Part shown: positions 13,843-24,298 of the stretch, one piece after another
Numbering within the stretch: position 1 is the stretch's first letter
How the letters are laid out: every line of letters begins with the position of its first letter
From: Syncephalis fuscata
Lineage: Eukaryota; Zoopagomycota; Zoopagomycetes; Zoopagales; Piptocephalidaceae
Reading direction: 5' to 3'
DNA length: 64,000 nucleotides
Assembly (NCBI GenBank): GCA_025786725.1
Contig: JAHLTZ010000037.1
Location: 62,001-126,000 of the forward strand
Translations under genes and position numbers: made by a program
The notes under the pieces: model-generated
What the model saw: the letters and a program-made list of their open reading frames with translations, nothing else
What the model was told of the DNA's origin: nothing
Database searches by the model: none

Positions 13843-14151
13843 TTAAGGCTTTCCAGGACGATGATGATGAGGTTTTCCAGGTCCAATAGGTCTTCCAGGA
13901 TGATGATGATGAGGTCCTCCAGGTGTGCTAGATGTGCTAGGTATGCTAGGATGACCAGGACGATGATGATGAGGTTTTCCAGGTCCGCCAGGATGATGAG
14001 GTCTTCCAGGTGTACCGGCTTTTGCATGAAGGTTGACTCCTCTTCTAACCATAGGGCCACGACGAACCACAACTGGTTCCGAATCAATCATAGCCATATT
14101 GGCTACAAAAATAACACCAATGGTATAAATAACAGCAGTAACAAGCCTCAT
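13843..14151 (-). CDS. Small secreted His/Pro/Gly-rich repeat protein
   Basis: 102 aa from ATG 14151; a TTG seven codons upstream is not used. Residues 1 to about 21 (MRLVTAVIYTIGVIFVANMA) look like a signal peptide. The mature part turns into repeats of the type PGKPHHHRPG, PGGPHHHHPG and PGRPHHPG, a collagen-like Gly/Pro texture studded with His clusters. His clusters often bind Zn, Cu or Ni, so metal binding outside the cell is possible but inferred. The DNA is an imperfect tandem repeat (13850-14030), so copy number may vary between strains. No named family recognised. Confidence 0.6.
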   Translation of the reverse strand: MRLVTAVIYTIGVIFVANMAMIDSEPVVVRRGPMVRRGVNLHAKAGTPGRPHHPGGPGKPHHHRPGHPSIPSTSSTPGGPHHHHPGRPIGPGKPHHHRPGKP

Positions 14152-14920
14152 AGTATTAGCTATTAAATACAATAGACAAAAAAATAAATAGCTACAGTTT
14201 ATAATAGGAAATAGACAACAGTAATAAATTGATGTGTTAGGTTTGTATGGGGCATTACATGCTATTTAAATATGTGATAGTGGCAATTTACCATACGGTA
14301 TATTGAGCAACGATTCTTGTCCAATAAAATATAAATGATGAAATGGGCCACATGATAATCTAGTATACACACGCAGATATGCAGCCATTTCACAGTCTTA
14401 TCCTTCCAACTACATGCATAGGTATAGTCTAGCTTAGAACAGTGCATATTATCGTATGAAGCTATTTACTTGCTTTTTAATCATATATTTAAGCTAATTG
14501 TTAAACAATAGCTATTTCTCAATTTACTAAGGGCTGTTTTCATCATGGTTAATTTTATTCTTATCAAAAATAATAATATAGCACTAAAAGCAGTTTGCAT
14601 TTCTGCAGTAGAATTAACTTGTGAATAATCTTTTGCCACTCTTGTCATACCAACGTGGCAGCAAGCATGCAAGTATACATAGGTATTGCATCAACTTGTT
14701 TTTTTAAAGCATACTGCTTGGTGAAGTAACTTTATTGATGACTTTAAATCTAACTTGCCAGTACTTAATCGTTATTTTCTTGATCAGCAATATCATCACA
14801 GCCTTTAGAAATACAGACAATTACAGGAAAACATGTATTGATTTCTGCCAAAATACACTAGAACTATGTACTATCAAAGTATTTAGTACCATGGGATGTA
14901 TTATTACTATACACTCGTAA
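14152..14920. other. Intergenic, upstream of His-rich protein and allantoinase relic
   Basis: AT-rich. A 60-codon frame at 14738-14920 has a hydrophobic start and a few Cys, but it runs straight into the allantoinase relic and has no further support. Nothing else seen. Confidence 0.4.
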
Positions 14921-15250
14921 TATGTTCTTCGGGCTGAATATGCAGACTTTGACGTGGATGGATTTGTAGATGAGGCCAAGCTATTATTCATGCTTGTTGT
15001 CGATGTACACTTCCACATGAATGAACCAGGACGCACTGCATGGGATAAATTTGAGACGGTAGTATTATTGTTGCTAGTGAGAATTGAGTCAAACAATTTA
15101 TCGGATAATTGGCAATTAGCCGTAGTGTGAATAAACAGACGAGATAACCACGTTGGTTGACATGTTATTGTTTGTCAAGACATGCTTCCACTATTTATCA
15201 CTAAATACCAAAGAGATTCTTACAGACAAATTGGCAAAACAGTACTATTA
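14921..15250 (+). pseudogene. Decayed allantoinase fragment
   Basis: One frame from 14921 reads DEAKLLFMLVVDVHFHMNE followed by PGRTAWDKFET. This matches the metal-binding HxH and NEPGRT block of allantoinase (EC 3.5.2.5, purine/ureide breakdown). About 90 bases later, at 15146-15163, the next conserved block ITTLVDM appears. The excess spacing equals a degenerate intron (gtagta at 15059 to ag at 15119), and the short exon between holds stop codons. No start, no upstream N-terminus beyond the TAA at 14918, and no C-terminal half is visible. It is therefore a relic, not a working gene. The catalytic HxH survives only as a fossil. Other dihydroorotase-like amidohydrolases are less likely because of NEPGRT. 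Confidence 0.75.
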
Positions 15251-15866
15251 ATAGGACTGTATTAACATAATTAAATGCAACGCAATTTAAATGATGTTTA
15301 TTTATTTGTAATGATATAGTTGCCAGTGGCACAATTGGTTTTGTTTATCCGACTATTTACTATGCGTAATAAACTATAATGATTGTTAGATGTGTGATGG
15401 CTGCTGTGTATTTATTCATGATATTAAAAAAGTAGATAATACTTTGTTATTTACGGGACATTAATGTTTATTGATTGTGTGATTATAGTCGATCGTTATT
15501 GATTATTTGATTATCTTCGCATTCAAGATTGTGACATAACGTAGTACAACTATAATTGCACGTAAATAAGATTTACTAAATATTATTTATGCTTTATTAG
15601 TAATAACCTGTAATATATTCTGACTTGTTCTAACAAATACCAAAAACCAGTTACTTATCTTGAGATAAGCGTTAATGTGTCGCAATCATTGCACTAACTT
15701 AACTAAAATGCAACAGTTTATTGCTCAAATGCTATTTATTACCACTGAATTATACAAATATATAATTAGTCGTTACATTAAATGATGCACAGATGTGTTA
15801 AACATTGAATCTAGAAATAGTATCACCTATAAAATATACTGCATAATCACTTTATTTAACTCATTT
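15251..15866. other. Intergenic, downstream of RPB3
   Basis: AT-rich 0.6 kb between the allantoinase relic and the RPB3 stop. I see no reading frame, RNA gene or repeat. Confidence 0.4.
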
Positions 15867-17230
15867 CTACCATGCTCCTGGATTCATGCCATCCATAGGT
15901 GGATTCCAGTTATCGGCTGCTGTATTATCTCCAGGTAATCCACCTGCCAACATGGCCTGACCTTCCTGTAGTGCCGATTCCGTTGTTTTAAGCTTATCCT
16001 GCAAGACATCAATAGCCATAGAGACGATATCCTCCGGTCGAATAGACCCCAGTGACTAATCAATGCTTATCAGCACTGCTAATTAATACAACTAGCCATT
16101 ATCTCTTACCTCAACATCAAAATAAAATTTGTTTGGCTCAGCTTTGTAGTCAAATACTATTTTCAAACCAATTAATTACTACTATTAAATCCAAAAATTC
16201 CACTGTCTCCACTCTAACTTACCTTCATCCTCTGCCGGTGCATCTTCCAAATCGGCATTTCTACTTAATGGCCTATTCCCTACCATTAGTATGGCTCTAG
16301 CACTATTTTCATACCACTTACCATTCCTTTTTGGCATCTTCTTCGATCCAATATTCCAAATGACGCAGCTTATTGTGTGGATCATATTCAAATCCTACCG
16401 CGGCCACTGGACTCCATTTGGCATGTATACGTCCTGTTCCCTGTATGAAACGCTTGCATCAATAGCTCTTTGTGCCTTTAAATTACCCGTTTACCTTACG
16501 AGCAATACAGGTCAGTTTGATTTCTTGTCCTTTATGCAATTTAACAATCATAATGCCTTGATCAAATTCATCTAAATCGATGTTAATTCTACTGTTATTC
16601 TAGCTATTTACCGTCTATTATTACCCGACATCACTGGCGATACTTTAGGATCATGCGACTGCAAGTCACGACTCGTCACCATTACTGTCTCGCCCTCGCG
16701 GGTACATTTTGCCTCCAAGGTCAATACCACAGAGCATGAATTACAGTATTCGGTACAAACGCATTCCTATATCCATTATATAAATATCCTATTACTCCAT
16801 AGCTCATCAATCTCCACGCTACCGTAGTATATTTAAACTGTTCCACATTGGCGCTATACAATGGGATTAAGCCAAGCCGATGCGCAATAAACTCGTCTGG
16901 CAATACAGTGGTATTTTCTTCAAACTGGACAATATCAATTGCTATGCTTACCAATGTTATTGGTAATATACTCAGTGAATTGCTTCATATCCTAGTAGTC
17001 CATATAGACTTACCAATAGTAGGCACCTCGCCGATAATTGCACGTCTTAGTGCATTTGCCACACTACATTATAATAGCATAGTTGTATGTTAAGCAATCT
17101 ACGTTGTTGTGGTGGTGGTGGTCATAGTTGTATCATCGTACCTTAGATCTGCGTTGGAGAGTATAAACTGCACCCGATCCTTGTCCAAATGACGGACAAT
17201 AATCTCTGGCCCAGCGCCTTCAAGGTCCAT
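15867..17230 (-). CDS. RPB3: RNA polymerase II subunit RPB3
   Basis: Alpha-like core subunit that pairs with RPB11 and nucleates Pol II assembly in the nucleus. Nine exons on the complement: 17230-17142, 17063-17014, 16941-16823, 16766-16625, 16571-16495, 16440-16322, 16272-16223, 16156-16110, 16055-15867; all phases agree, about 294 aa. Motifs in order: [20 protein letters not shown], then [16 protein letters not shown], the Zn-binding [10 protein letters not shown], and [16 protein letters not shown], with [16 protein letters not shown] matching the yeast KEWP...EDPP stretch. RPC40 (Pol I/III) is excluded by the Cys-rich loop and the FIAHRLGL form. It is divergent from the J protein gene; the two starts are 241 bp apart. 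Confidence 0.95.
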
Positions 17231-17471
17231 TGTGGCTATATTCAAGTTGGTTGTAAAGCACGCGTGGGTGTATTATCCGAATAATAGCAACAACAAGGAC
17301 AACGACAGTAACGATACTGCACTGATATACAATCTTATGAAAGACAGTGATCGGTGATTCTAATAATAGAAACTGTACAGTTTTCTATTCAACATAGTAT
17401 AGACTTTCTTTAGTTATTAGAAAGCTTTATTATTTCTATACGCGTCTATTCTCACCTGCAAACCATCCTTG
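17231..17471. promoter_or_regulatory. Bidirectional promoter RPB3 / DNAJC11-like
   Basis: 241 bp separate the two start codons, so both promoters must share it. It includes an ACGCGT word near 17437, about 35 bp before the J-protein ATG; several such words are expected by chance in this window. No clear TATA box is seen. Confidence 0.6.
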
Positions 17472-20218
17472 ATGGCCTTCAACCACACGTCCTTTACTAC
17501 GCCCCTAGAAGGCTTGGGCGGTAGTAACGTGCGAGAAGACGACGACGCTGACTTAAGAGATGCAGAGGATTTTCTTACTCCACCAGAAACAGATTATTAC
17601 GGGGTTCTTAATGTGTCGCGCACGGTATGTTGGCTATCAATTGATACCTCACCAAACACTATATGTTATTTGTAAATATTTACAGGCCTCAAAAGATGAA
17701 ATAAAGGATACTTATCGTCGACTATGTCGTGCATTCCATCCGGATAAACATGCATCCAATCCAGAACTGAAACGAGCGGCCGAGGAACGATTTGATATTC
17801 TTCATCATGCTTACGAAGGTAAATATAAATACATGTTATAATATTTAATCTGTATACAAATGTCAAGTATACAGTATTGACAGACGATCGACGACGGGCA
17901 TTGTACGATGAATTTGGCGAGGAGGGACTAAGTATTGGTATGACAATTGGTCAGCGATATAAAACACCCGAAGAGGTAAATGAATGTTTAAAATAGGATT
18001 GGGTTTATTTAGAAATAGTATATTTATATATGTAAATGTAGATGAGAGAGGAGTATAGAAAAATTCATAAGAATCGAATGGAAGAACAGGTCGAGGAGAT
18101 GGTAAAATCAAAGGTAATCTAAATGATTTAATAACCACTAGCTATGTTAATGTAAATGTATAGGGTGAAGTTGAGGTGATTGTGGATGCTACATCGCTAT
18201 TTTTACCATATAAACCACCAATTCAAGTGATCAGTGGACCATTAGGACCAATCCAAGTCGTTGATGGCTCTGAGCTGGATGTTAATGCCACAACCAGCTA
18301 TTCTCGTCTATCTGAGTGGAAGAGCGCAATAGAGCGTGTATCGACTACACAGCTATCACTTACACATTCATACCAGGTAAGTAGTTTATTAGTAATTATA
18401 ATTAATAATTAATTAATTAATTGATTGATTGATTGGTATTAGATGGCAATATCAGAGAAATTCCAGTTATCAATGAATGGACATATGATTGCACGACGCG
18501 GTATGGGTGGTGGTAATTTAATGGGCACTTTAAGATACTCACACTCAAGCACTTTATGGACTGAGGTAATTGCATGACAATAGATGTTTATTATTTATTT
18601 ATTTATTTATTTATATACCTACAAATACTTATGACAAGTAGTTTGGCGCGTCATTTTTATATCCATGGCAATTTACAACCAAAGTCCAAAAAACACTATC
18701 TCCTGAAAGGTATAGCGTTATGTTTTATATTATTATATCACAAGTCTGCTTATCGATGGCATTCTATGTAAAAACAATAGTTTTATTACTATAGGTACTA
18801 AATCAAGATCATGGAAGGAACCACCGGCTTTGGATGTAACAGCAGCGCGTTCTATAAGTAAACATACCGTTGGTTATATCAATTATCGTTCTGGTGAATG
18901 GTATCTTGGTCCGTGGGGCAGAAAAACATATTACGAGCGTAGAGAAGCTCACGGCACCTCTTCAATGGCCCTTGGCCTACAGCGTAATCTTGAAACAAAT
19001 GGTGTTCAACAAATTATGGAGATTCGTGTAAGTTGATAGTAATAGGTATAATACAGTAATGGTAATTGTGAATTGGCACAGACTGGTCTTGACGATTCAC
19101 ATATCCATTTCCAATATTCACGCAAATTACGCCAAGGTACCCGTGCTCATTGTAATCTGACTTTATCCACCAGCTCTATTATAAGCATTGGTGTTGGTGG
19201 TGATACACGTATTACCGATCATACAAAAGTTGGTCTAGGATTTGAATGCGGTCTGGTCAATGGTGTTATTGTTCGCTTAAAGTAGGATATCATGTTATTT
19301 ATATATATATATCTAATTTAATTTAATAATTTCTGTAAAATAGAGCATCACGATTTGGACAGTGTATTACATTGCCTGTAATTATCACGCCTCGATTAGA
19401 TATAAAACTAGCCTTCTGGGCTTGTTTAGTGCCTAGTTTAGGACTAATGGCTATTGATCATTGGGTATTGGCACCACGTCGTGTACAAGCTCGCTTTGAG
19501 TAAGTTGGATTGTATAGCAATTCTAATTAAATGGTTTACTAATGGTGTTTATTAAGTAAATTGGCCGCTATGCGTGAAGAAAATGCGGCTTATTTAGCTG
19601 AACGCAAACGAGAAGCCGAAAATACCGTACGTTTATTAGCAAGTACAACAGCTCGTAAAGTAGATGCAGAAAGATCACGCGGAGGTAATACAATAAGCTA
19701 CAAACAACATGAATGTTTTATTAAATATGATATATTATGTAGGCCTAGTAATTATTGAAGCATTTTATGGCCACTTTAAACCATTAAATCATTTATGGAG
19801 CCGGTTAAAAGACGGGAAAAGCGTAGATAATACATTGAAACGTCTATACGAACTAGACAGCGTATTAGATGTGACCACTGCTGTCCAGGCTCTTGTTACT
19901 GATGGTAAATTGATACTGGCCGGTGGCTATTCAAAGGTAACTATTGGTGTTTATTTATTATTGTTATTGCAATGCTGAATAATTGCTAATATTACGTAAT
20001 TATTAGATTCACGTACCAGGCATTTATGATCCATGTTATGGAGAGCGTAAAAAACTACTAATTCGCTACCAGTTCCAAGATCAAATGCATGTCATTTGCA
20101 TTGAAGACTCAGCACCACTTGTCTGTCCACAGCCATGTAAGTATAGTATTAATTGGGCCATATGTTTATTTAACAATATTGTACTCGATTAGCGCATACG
20201 CTGCATCGTTCAGTTTAA
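17472..20218 (+). CDS. DNAJC11-like J-domain protein (MICOS-associated)
   Basis: Homologue of animal DNAJC11, an outer-mitochondrial-membrane J protein linked to the MICOS cristae complex. Fourteen exons: 17472-17624, 17686-17818, 17875-17975, 18042-18113, 18164-18376, 18443-18565, 18642-18709, 18808-19027, 19082-19281, 19344-19499, 19557-19684, 19743-19936, 20007-20136, 20193-20218. An N-terminal J domain (YYGVLNVS ... RLCRAFHPDKHASNPELK) carries the HPD. A long beta-rich DUF3395-type middle follows, then a hydrophobic segment (LAFWACLVPSLGLMAID), a charged helix, and a C-terminal domain with VPGIYDPCYGE, close to the animal LPGFYDPC. About 640 aa, near the animal length. The exon 7-8 junction uses an acceptor only a few bases after tactaaat and is the least certain. 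It is tail-to-tail with the MEA1-like gene, 72 bp apart. Confidence 0.88.
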
Positions 20219-20290
20219 ATAGATGATCCGACTTTGATGTATGCCAAAAAGAAGAAAAAAGTCTCAATAACGATCCTACAACCACGGCGA

Positions 20291-20905
20291 CTACTGATCG
20301 CTGGCCATAGGAACTTCCTTTACTTTGGGCAACCAGGCTTGCTCCGGGATATATTTTGCCCATGCTATTCAATAAACATTATTTAGTATACTACAATGCT
20401 GCTGTTGTATTAGTTTATTACCAGGAATGGCATGCTCAGGAAATTGAAACCGGCTCATTACTTGTTTAATTAACTGGACGTCCTCTATAGTATATGAATT
20501 AATATAACGTATTAAATACTATCAACAATAAATAAACAGCCTACCTTCAGGTATAGGCTCAACCGGTTTAGGCACAGTAAAGCTGGATAGATGTACCTAC
20601 AATTCAATAGAATTTGAGTTGGTGTTTGCTATTCAGTAGATTGAATAACGTACCGTGCTATTGTCTGCGCTGATCTGGTCGTCTTTCCCTTCATCTTCAC
20701 TGTCTGCCAGTGGTGCATATTCAAATTCACCAAATTCATCGTCTTCCTCGTCTTCCTCAGCCCAATTACTATCTGGTTCGTTACTTGGAGTAGATAAACC
20801 ACTGGTTGTAGCTGTTTCTACTATAGAAAGCTGTGATAATGCACTTTCACAAGTATCAGCTTCGTAATTAGTGCTAGCGCTTACTGATTGCGAGATAGGA
20901 GACAT
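20291..20905 (-). CDS. MEA1-like small acidic protein
   Basis: Four exons on the complement: 20905-20654, 20596-20545, 20484-20422, 20364-20291; 146 aa, phases agree. The first half is Ser/Asp/Glu-rich with FEYAPLADSEDE. The second half reads EEDVQLIKQVMSRFQFPEHA then IPAWAKYIPEQAW. This pattern (acidic stretch with a Y-x-PL core, then a helix and a PxWA...W motif) matches my memory of the C-terminus of animal male-enhanced antigen 1, whose molecular role is poorly known. Similarity is short, so the call is tentative. ACGCGT lies about 91 bp upstream of the start (20996-21001). Confidence 0.65.
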
Positions 20906-21941
20906 GATTGACGAAATAACGACAAAAGTAAGTATAAACAGGAAAGATTCACTTGAGCAAAATAGGATAGCGTGCGTAAGAAAGAAAAGGCAATGACGCG
21001 TCGCAACGTTTTCACCTAAACGTCATGGCTATTGCACCATATACTAGAATAGAATCAGTATACAATAACAACAACTCTATTATCGATAATAAACAAAATG
21101 AGATAGCGTAGATTAAAGCGTGCAATATCTACATTGAGTATTATATTAGCAATGGATATATTGTAGTGCAAAGCATTTGCTTGAAAATAGAATAGGCACA
21201 CATTGCGACTGGTTTTATTAAACATTTTTCGTTGAAAACTAAGCACTGTTCTAGGTAAAATTTATTACTATAAAATAAATGTTGGTTTAATATGTAATGT
21301 CTAAAACTATTGTATATTATTTAAACAAAAAAAGAAAGCATAGAATATTAACGATAGGCTTGTCGGTAACAGTAATATTCATTTGGCCGTTTGAATTGTA
21401 TTAGAAATAATCACATTATTATCAATATCACCCATCTATTTATTAATTATACTAGCACTGAAAACTTGTTCAACGACTATACTAGCAGTGCCTCTATTAT
21501 TGCTACTGTTGTATATGTGCACCACGTGTATATAATACTTGTGGTGGTTATATACTGTCAAACTACTGTAGTGTAATCAAAGAGAAAGAGAAATGTGATG
21601 ATGTAGATTGTGCTTTGTAATCCCTGCCAGCCAATATTTATAAAGACGCGAGTTTAATTTATTAATAAATACAATGTGAAATAATAAAAGTCAATCTACC
21701 CAACATGTTGGTACAGCATAGAATGGATTAACGGCAAAATAGAGTATAATAATAAAGTCATTTTACCACAGACCCTCAGTTAGATAGTAACAGTATTAAT
21801 GTAACTTTGGTTTCATATCAATTAATAAAATACATTAAATAGCTGATAAAGTTTTTATTTCGGATAATAATAGAAATAATCATAATTGTCATATTTGTCA
21901 TTTTGAAAGTAGAGAATTGAAAATCTGGTAATGGTTATTGC
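20906..21941. other. Intergenic between two minus-strand genes
   Basis: 1 kb, AT-rich. A CCAAT word followed closely by TTTATAAA (about 21630-21646, + strand) looks like a core promoter, but no gene follows it. Nothing else recognised. Confidence 0.4.
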
Positions 21942-22937
21942 TTATTGACAAGCTTCGTCTGTACAGCGATGCCAGCTTTTGCCGCCATCTTCACTTAGCC
22001 AGTATTTGCCACAGAGATCGACGTCCAGGCGTGTTTGTTCGTTGCCACCGACGGCCACACCATAGCCGGTGAATATACCAGGAGCCCAGCCACCATTTGC
22101 GGTACTCTGTTGGTAAAGACCGCACTGATCACGCTGGAAAGCGTGAGCCACGCCAGTAAATACACCATTAGTCGCTGGTTCTTCTTCGTTGTCCACGCCC
22201 GGGGCATTAGCCGCATTTTGTCTGCGTGCTATGTGGTTTGATGTGGAAGGCCTGGTCCAGGTCATACCGCCGTTCAATGTTTCCCAAACCTGGCCACATT
22301 GATCCTTTTCTGCTGTGTAGGAGACGCCAATGCCCCTACCGGTAGTTTCTTCTGCTTTATTGTTGCCGTGGGGTTCAGGTGCATCTGTTTCATTCATACC
22401 AACTGATGCTACGTGATAAGGACCAACCCATGTTGCTCCGTTGTCAGTGCTAGCATAGTAGTTGCCACACTCATCGATGCAGTAAACTTGGCTGTTTTTA
22501 AGTTGGGAATTTGGTGCTGGAAGCTGATCTGCACGAAGCCATGTCGTACCAGTTGAGGCAGTGCTCGAGACGGTACGAGTGGTCAGTGCAGGCGATTGAT
22601 TCGCTGTCGGAGTTGGTGTAGCGAATGAACACACGGCCTGTTTTGTGGCTGTGCTATCTTCATTTCTTGAAGTTGGCGATGTTTGCGAGTCTGATGGAGT
22701 AGAATGCTTTGGATTTAATGATTCATGTGCCTTTTGGGTATCTGCTTGAGGATGACGTTTGTACAATTTAGCAGTGTTTGTAGTGATGCCACTCGTTGCT
22801 CCTTCCCACTGAGATAAGGAGGAAGTTAAGCCGGCAGGGTGTAGTGCGCTGCTATCAGGTATGGCAGCAGCGTCTCCAACACTCACTTGGGAAGCCAAAA
22901 GGCAGTATGCGAGAGTAAAATGCAAGTAACGTAACAT
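21942..22937 (-). CDS. Secreted protein with four Cys/Asp-box repeats
   Basis: Intronless, 331 aa from ATG 22937. Residues 1 to about 23 form a signal peptide (LAYCLLASQVSVGDAAA). A Ser/Thr/Pro-rich linker of about 120 aa, likely O-glycosylated, contains a Kex2-type KR at 60-61. Four repeats follow at about 155-170, 211-227, 269-284 and 306-322. Each starts with a Cys-Gly (ECGNYY, QCGQVW, QCGLYQ, LCGKYW) and ends in an Asp-box-like turn (STDNGATW, TLNGGMTW, STANGGW, SEDGGKSW). Asp boxes occur in sialidases and other beta-propellers, but four short units with one Cys each are too few for a six-blade enzyme, and no catalytic residues are evident. Probably an extracellular or wall-associated protein; role unknown. 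Confidence 0.7.
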   Translation of the reverse strand: MLRYLHFTLAYCLLASQVSVGDAAAIPDSSALHPAGLTSSLSQWEGATSGITTNTAKLYKRHPQADTQKAHESLNPKHSTPSDSQTSPTSRNEDSTATKQAVCSFATPTPTANQSPALTTRTVSSTASTGTTWLRADQLPAPNSQLKNSQVYCIDECGNYYASTDNGATWVGPYHVASVGMNETDAPEPHGNNKAEETTGRGIGVSYTAEKDQCGQVWETLNGGMTWTRPSTSNHIARRQNAANAPGVDNEEEPATNGVFTGVAHAFQRDQCGLYQQSTANGGWAPGIFTGYGVAVGGNEQTRLDVDLCGKYWLSEDGGKSWHRCTDEACQ

Positions 22938-24298
22938 GTTGATATGCGACTATTGTTGTTATGAGAAAGCGAGTGCAAAAATGAAAACAAATAGCAAAGG
23001 AGTTGATACGGGATACGACCTAGCGGGGAACTGTGCGTTTTTATGTATGACGATGAGAGAAAAGGCGACAATGATGACGCGGTCACGAGGCTACAGCAGT
23101 GCATAGCCGCCTTGTACTAATACACCCTGAGTAGCGACATAACGTATCGATCAAGAATGTACATTATAGCATGTCTACTGAACAAACTAAAAATATACAA
23201 TGCTTATACGCTCGTTTGAGTTGTGGTGCTAATTGATATCTGGTAAATGTATCAGAATTGCAGGTTTACATATAGTATTAATTGACGGGCGTTTCATACA
23301 TTGTCCCCTTTGTCTCAATATTGTATGAAATCTATTAGCACTTTGTCTGTTTGTAAACACGGTTCAATAGACAGACCCCTTGTTGATACGTTGTTGCATC
23401 TAAAAAAACAGTCAACAAAGTACCAATGTTGTGTAGATTCAGATCCGTGTTCAATTATCTGATATAAAGGAGCCAATTCCAACAATGATGGTTTCTCCTA
23501 GTACAACCAAGGACATCAAGCTGGTATACACCAACGTATTTTAAGCTAATTTTAGTATAGCCAAAACGTTGTTTTAACGTTTGATACTCAGAGATATGCC
23601 ACAGATATTCAATTCCAAATGCTAGTTCTAATTATAATAGCAATTCGTTCAGTCATAATGATATAAAGTTTTATTTAGCACAAAAACAGAAAAGATTAAT
23701 CATGTTTTTAAAAATATGATTCAGTATGGAATGTGCATTTGAATTACTAGAACTGCGTTTATTGGTTTTATTTATAGCCATGGTGTAGCTATACGTTAAT
23801 AAAATCTGCAGTGCAATATGTAACTGTGATGCAATGCTTACCAAAAGCATTTTGGAATATTCAATCTGGCTGAATTGTACATAATAACAATATGGTAATT
23901 TGTTAAATTTGAAAATTGATAAACATATACTCCACAGCTAGTATAGCTATTTTTGCACTACTTGCTGACATATTCAAACGCGTTTTACTGTATTTAACGG
24001 GTTTGAATATGTCATTATATTGCGTAAACACTGTAACACGCAACAGATAATATTACAGTTTTGTGAAATTGGTCGATCTTAGTCTTGTCTGGCAACATGC
24101 ATGTGTGTTACACGTGCACTTTTAACCGCAAATTTAGTATTCGCCTTATCTGCTGGGTACTTGTGTATTCCATTTCTTTTCATTAAATTCATTTTTAGTA
24201 TTTTGTCGGAATTAGTTGGCTATCTTCTCGGTCAAATACAGCATTTATTGTCATTAATAGTGTATAGTTTGTTCAACAATAGATATCAAAATTGATCC
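22938..24298. promoter_or_regulatory. Divergent intergenic region, Asp-box protein / KHA1
   Basis: 1.36 kb between divergent starts. No reading frame with coding character, repeat or RNA gene was recognised. The last 200 bases before 24299 are T-rich and probably the KHA1 leader. Confidence 0.4.

Noticed and set aside
14738-14920. 60-codon Cys-containing frame with a hydrophobic start
   Set aside because: No repeat, intron or family support, and it abuts the allantoinase relic; chance frame more likely.
21630-21650. CCAAT plus TATA-like core promoter
   Set aside because: No coding sequence or RNA gene could be found downstream on the plus strand.
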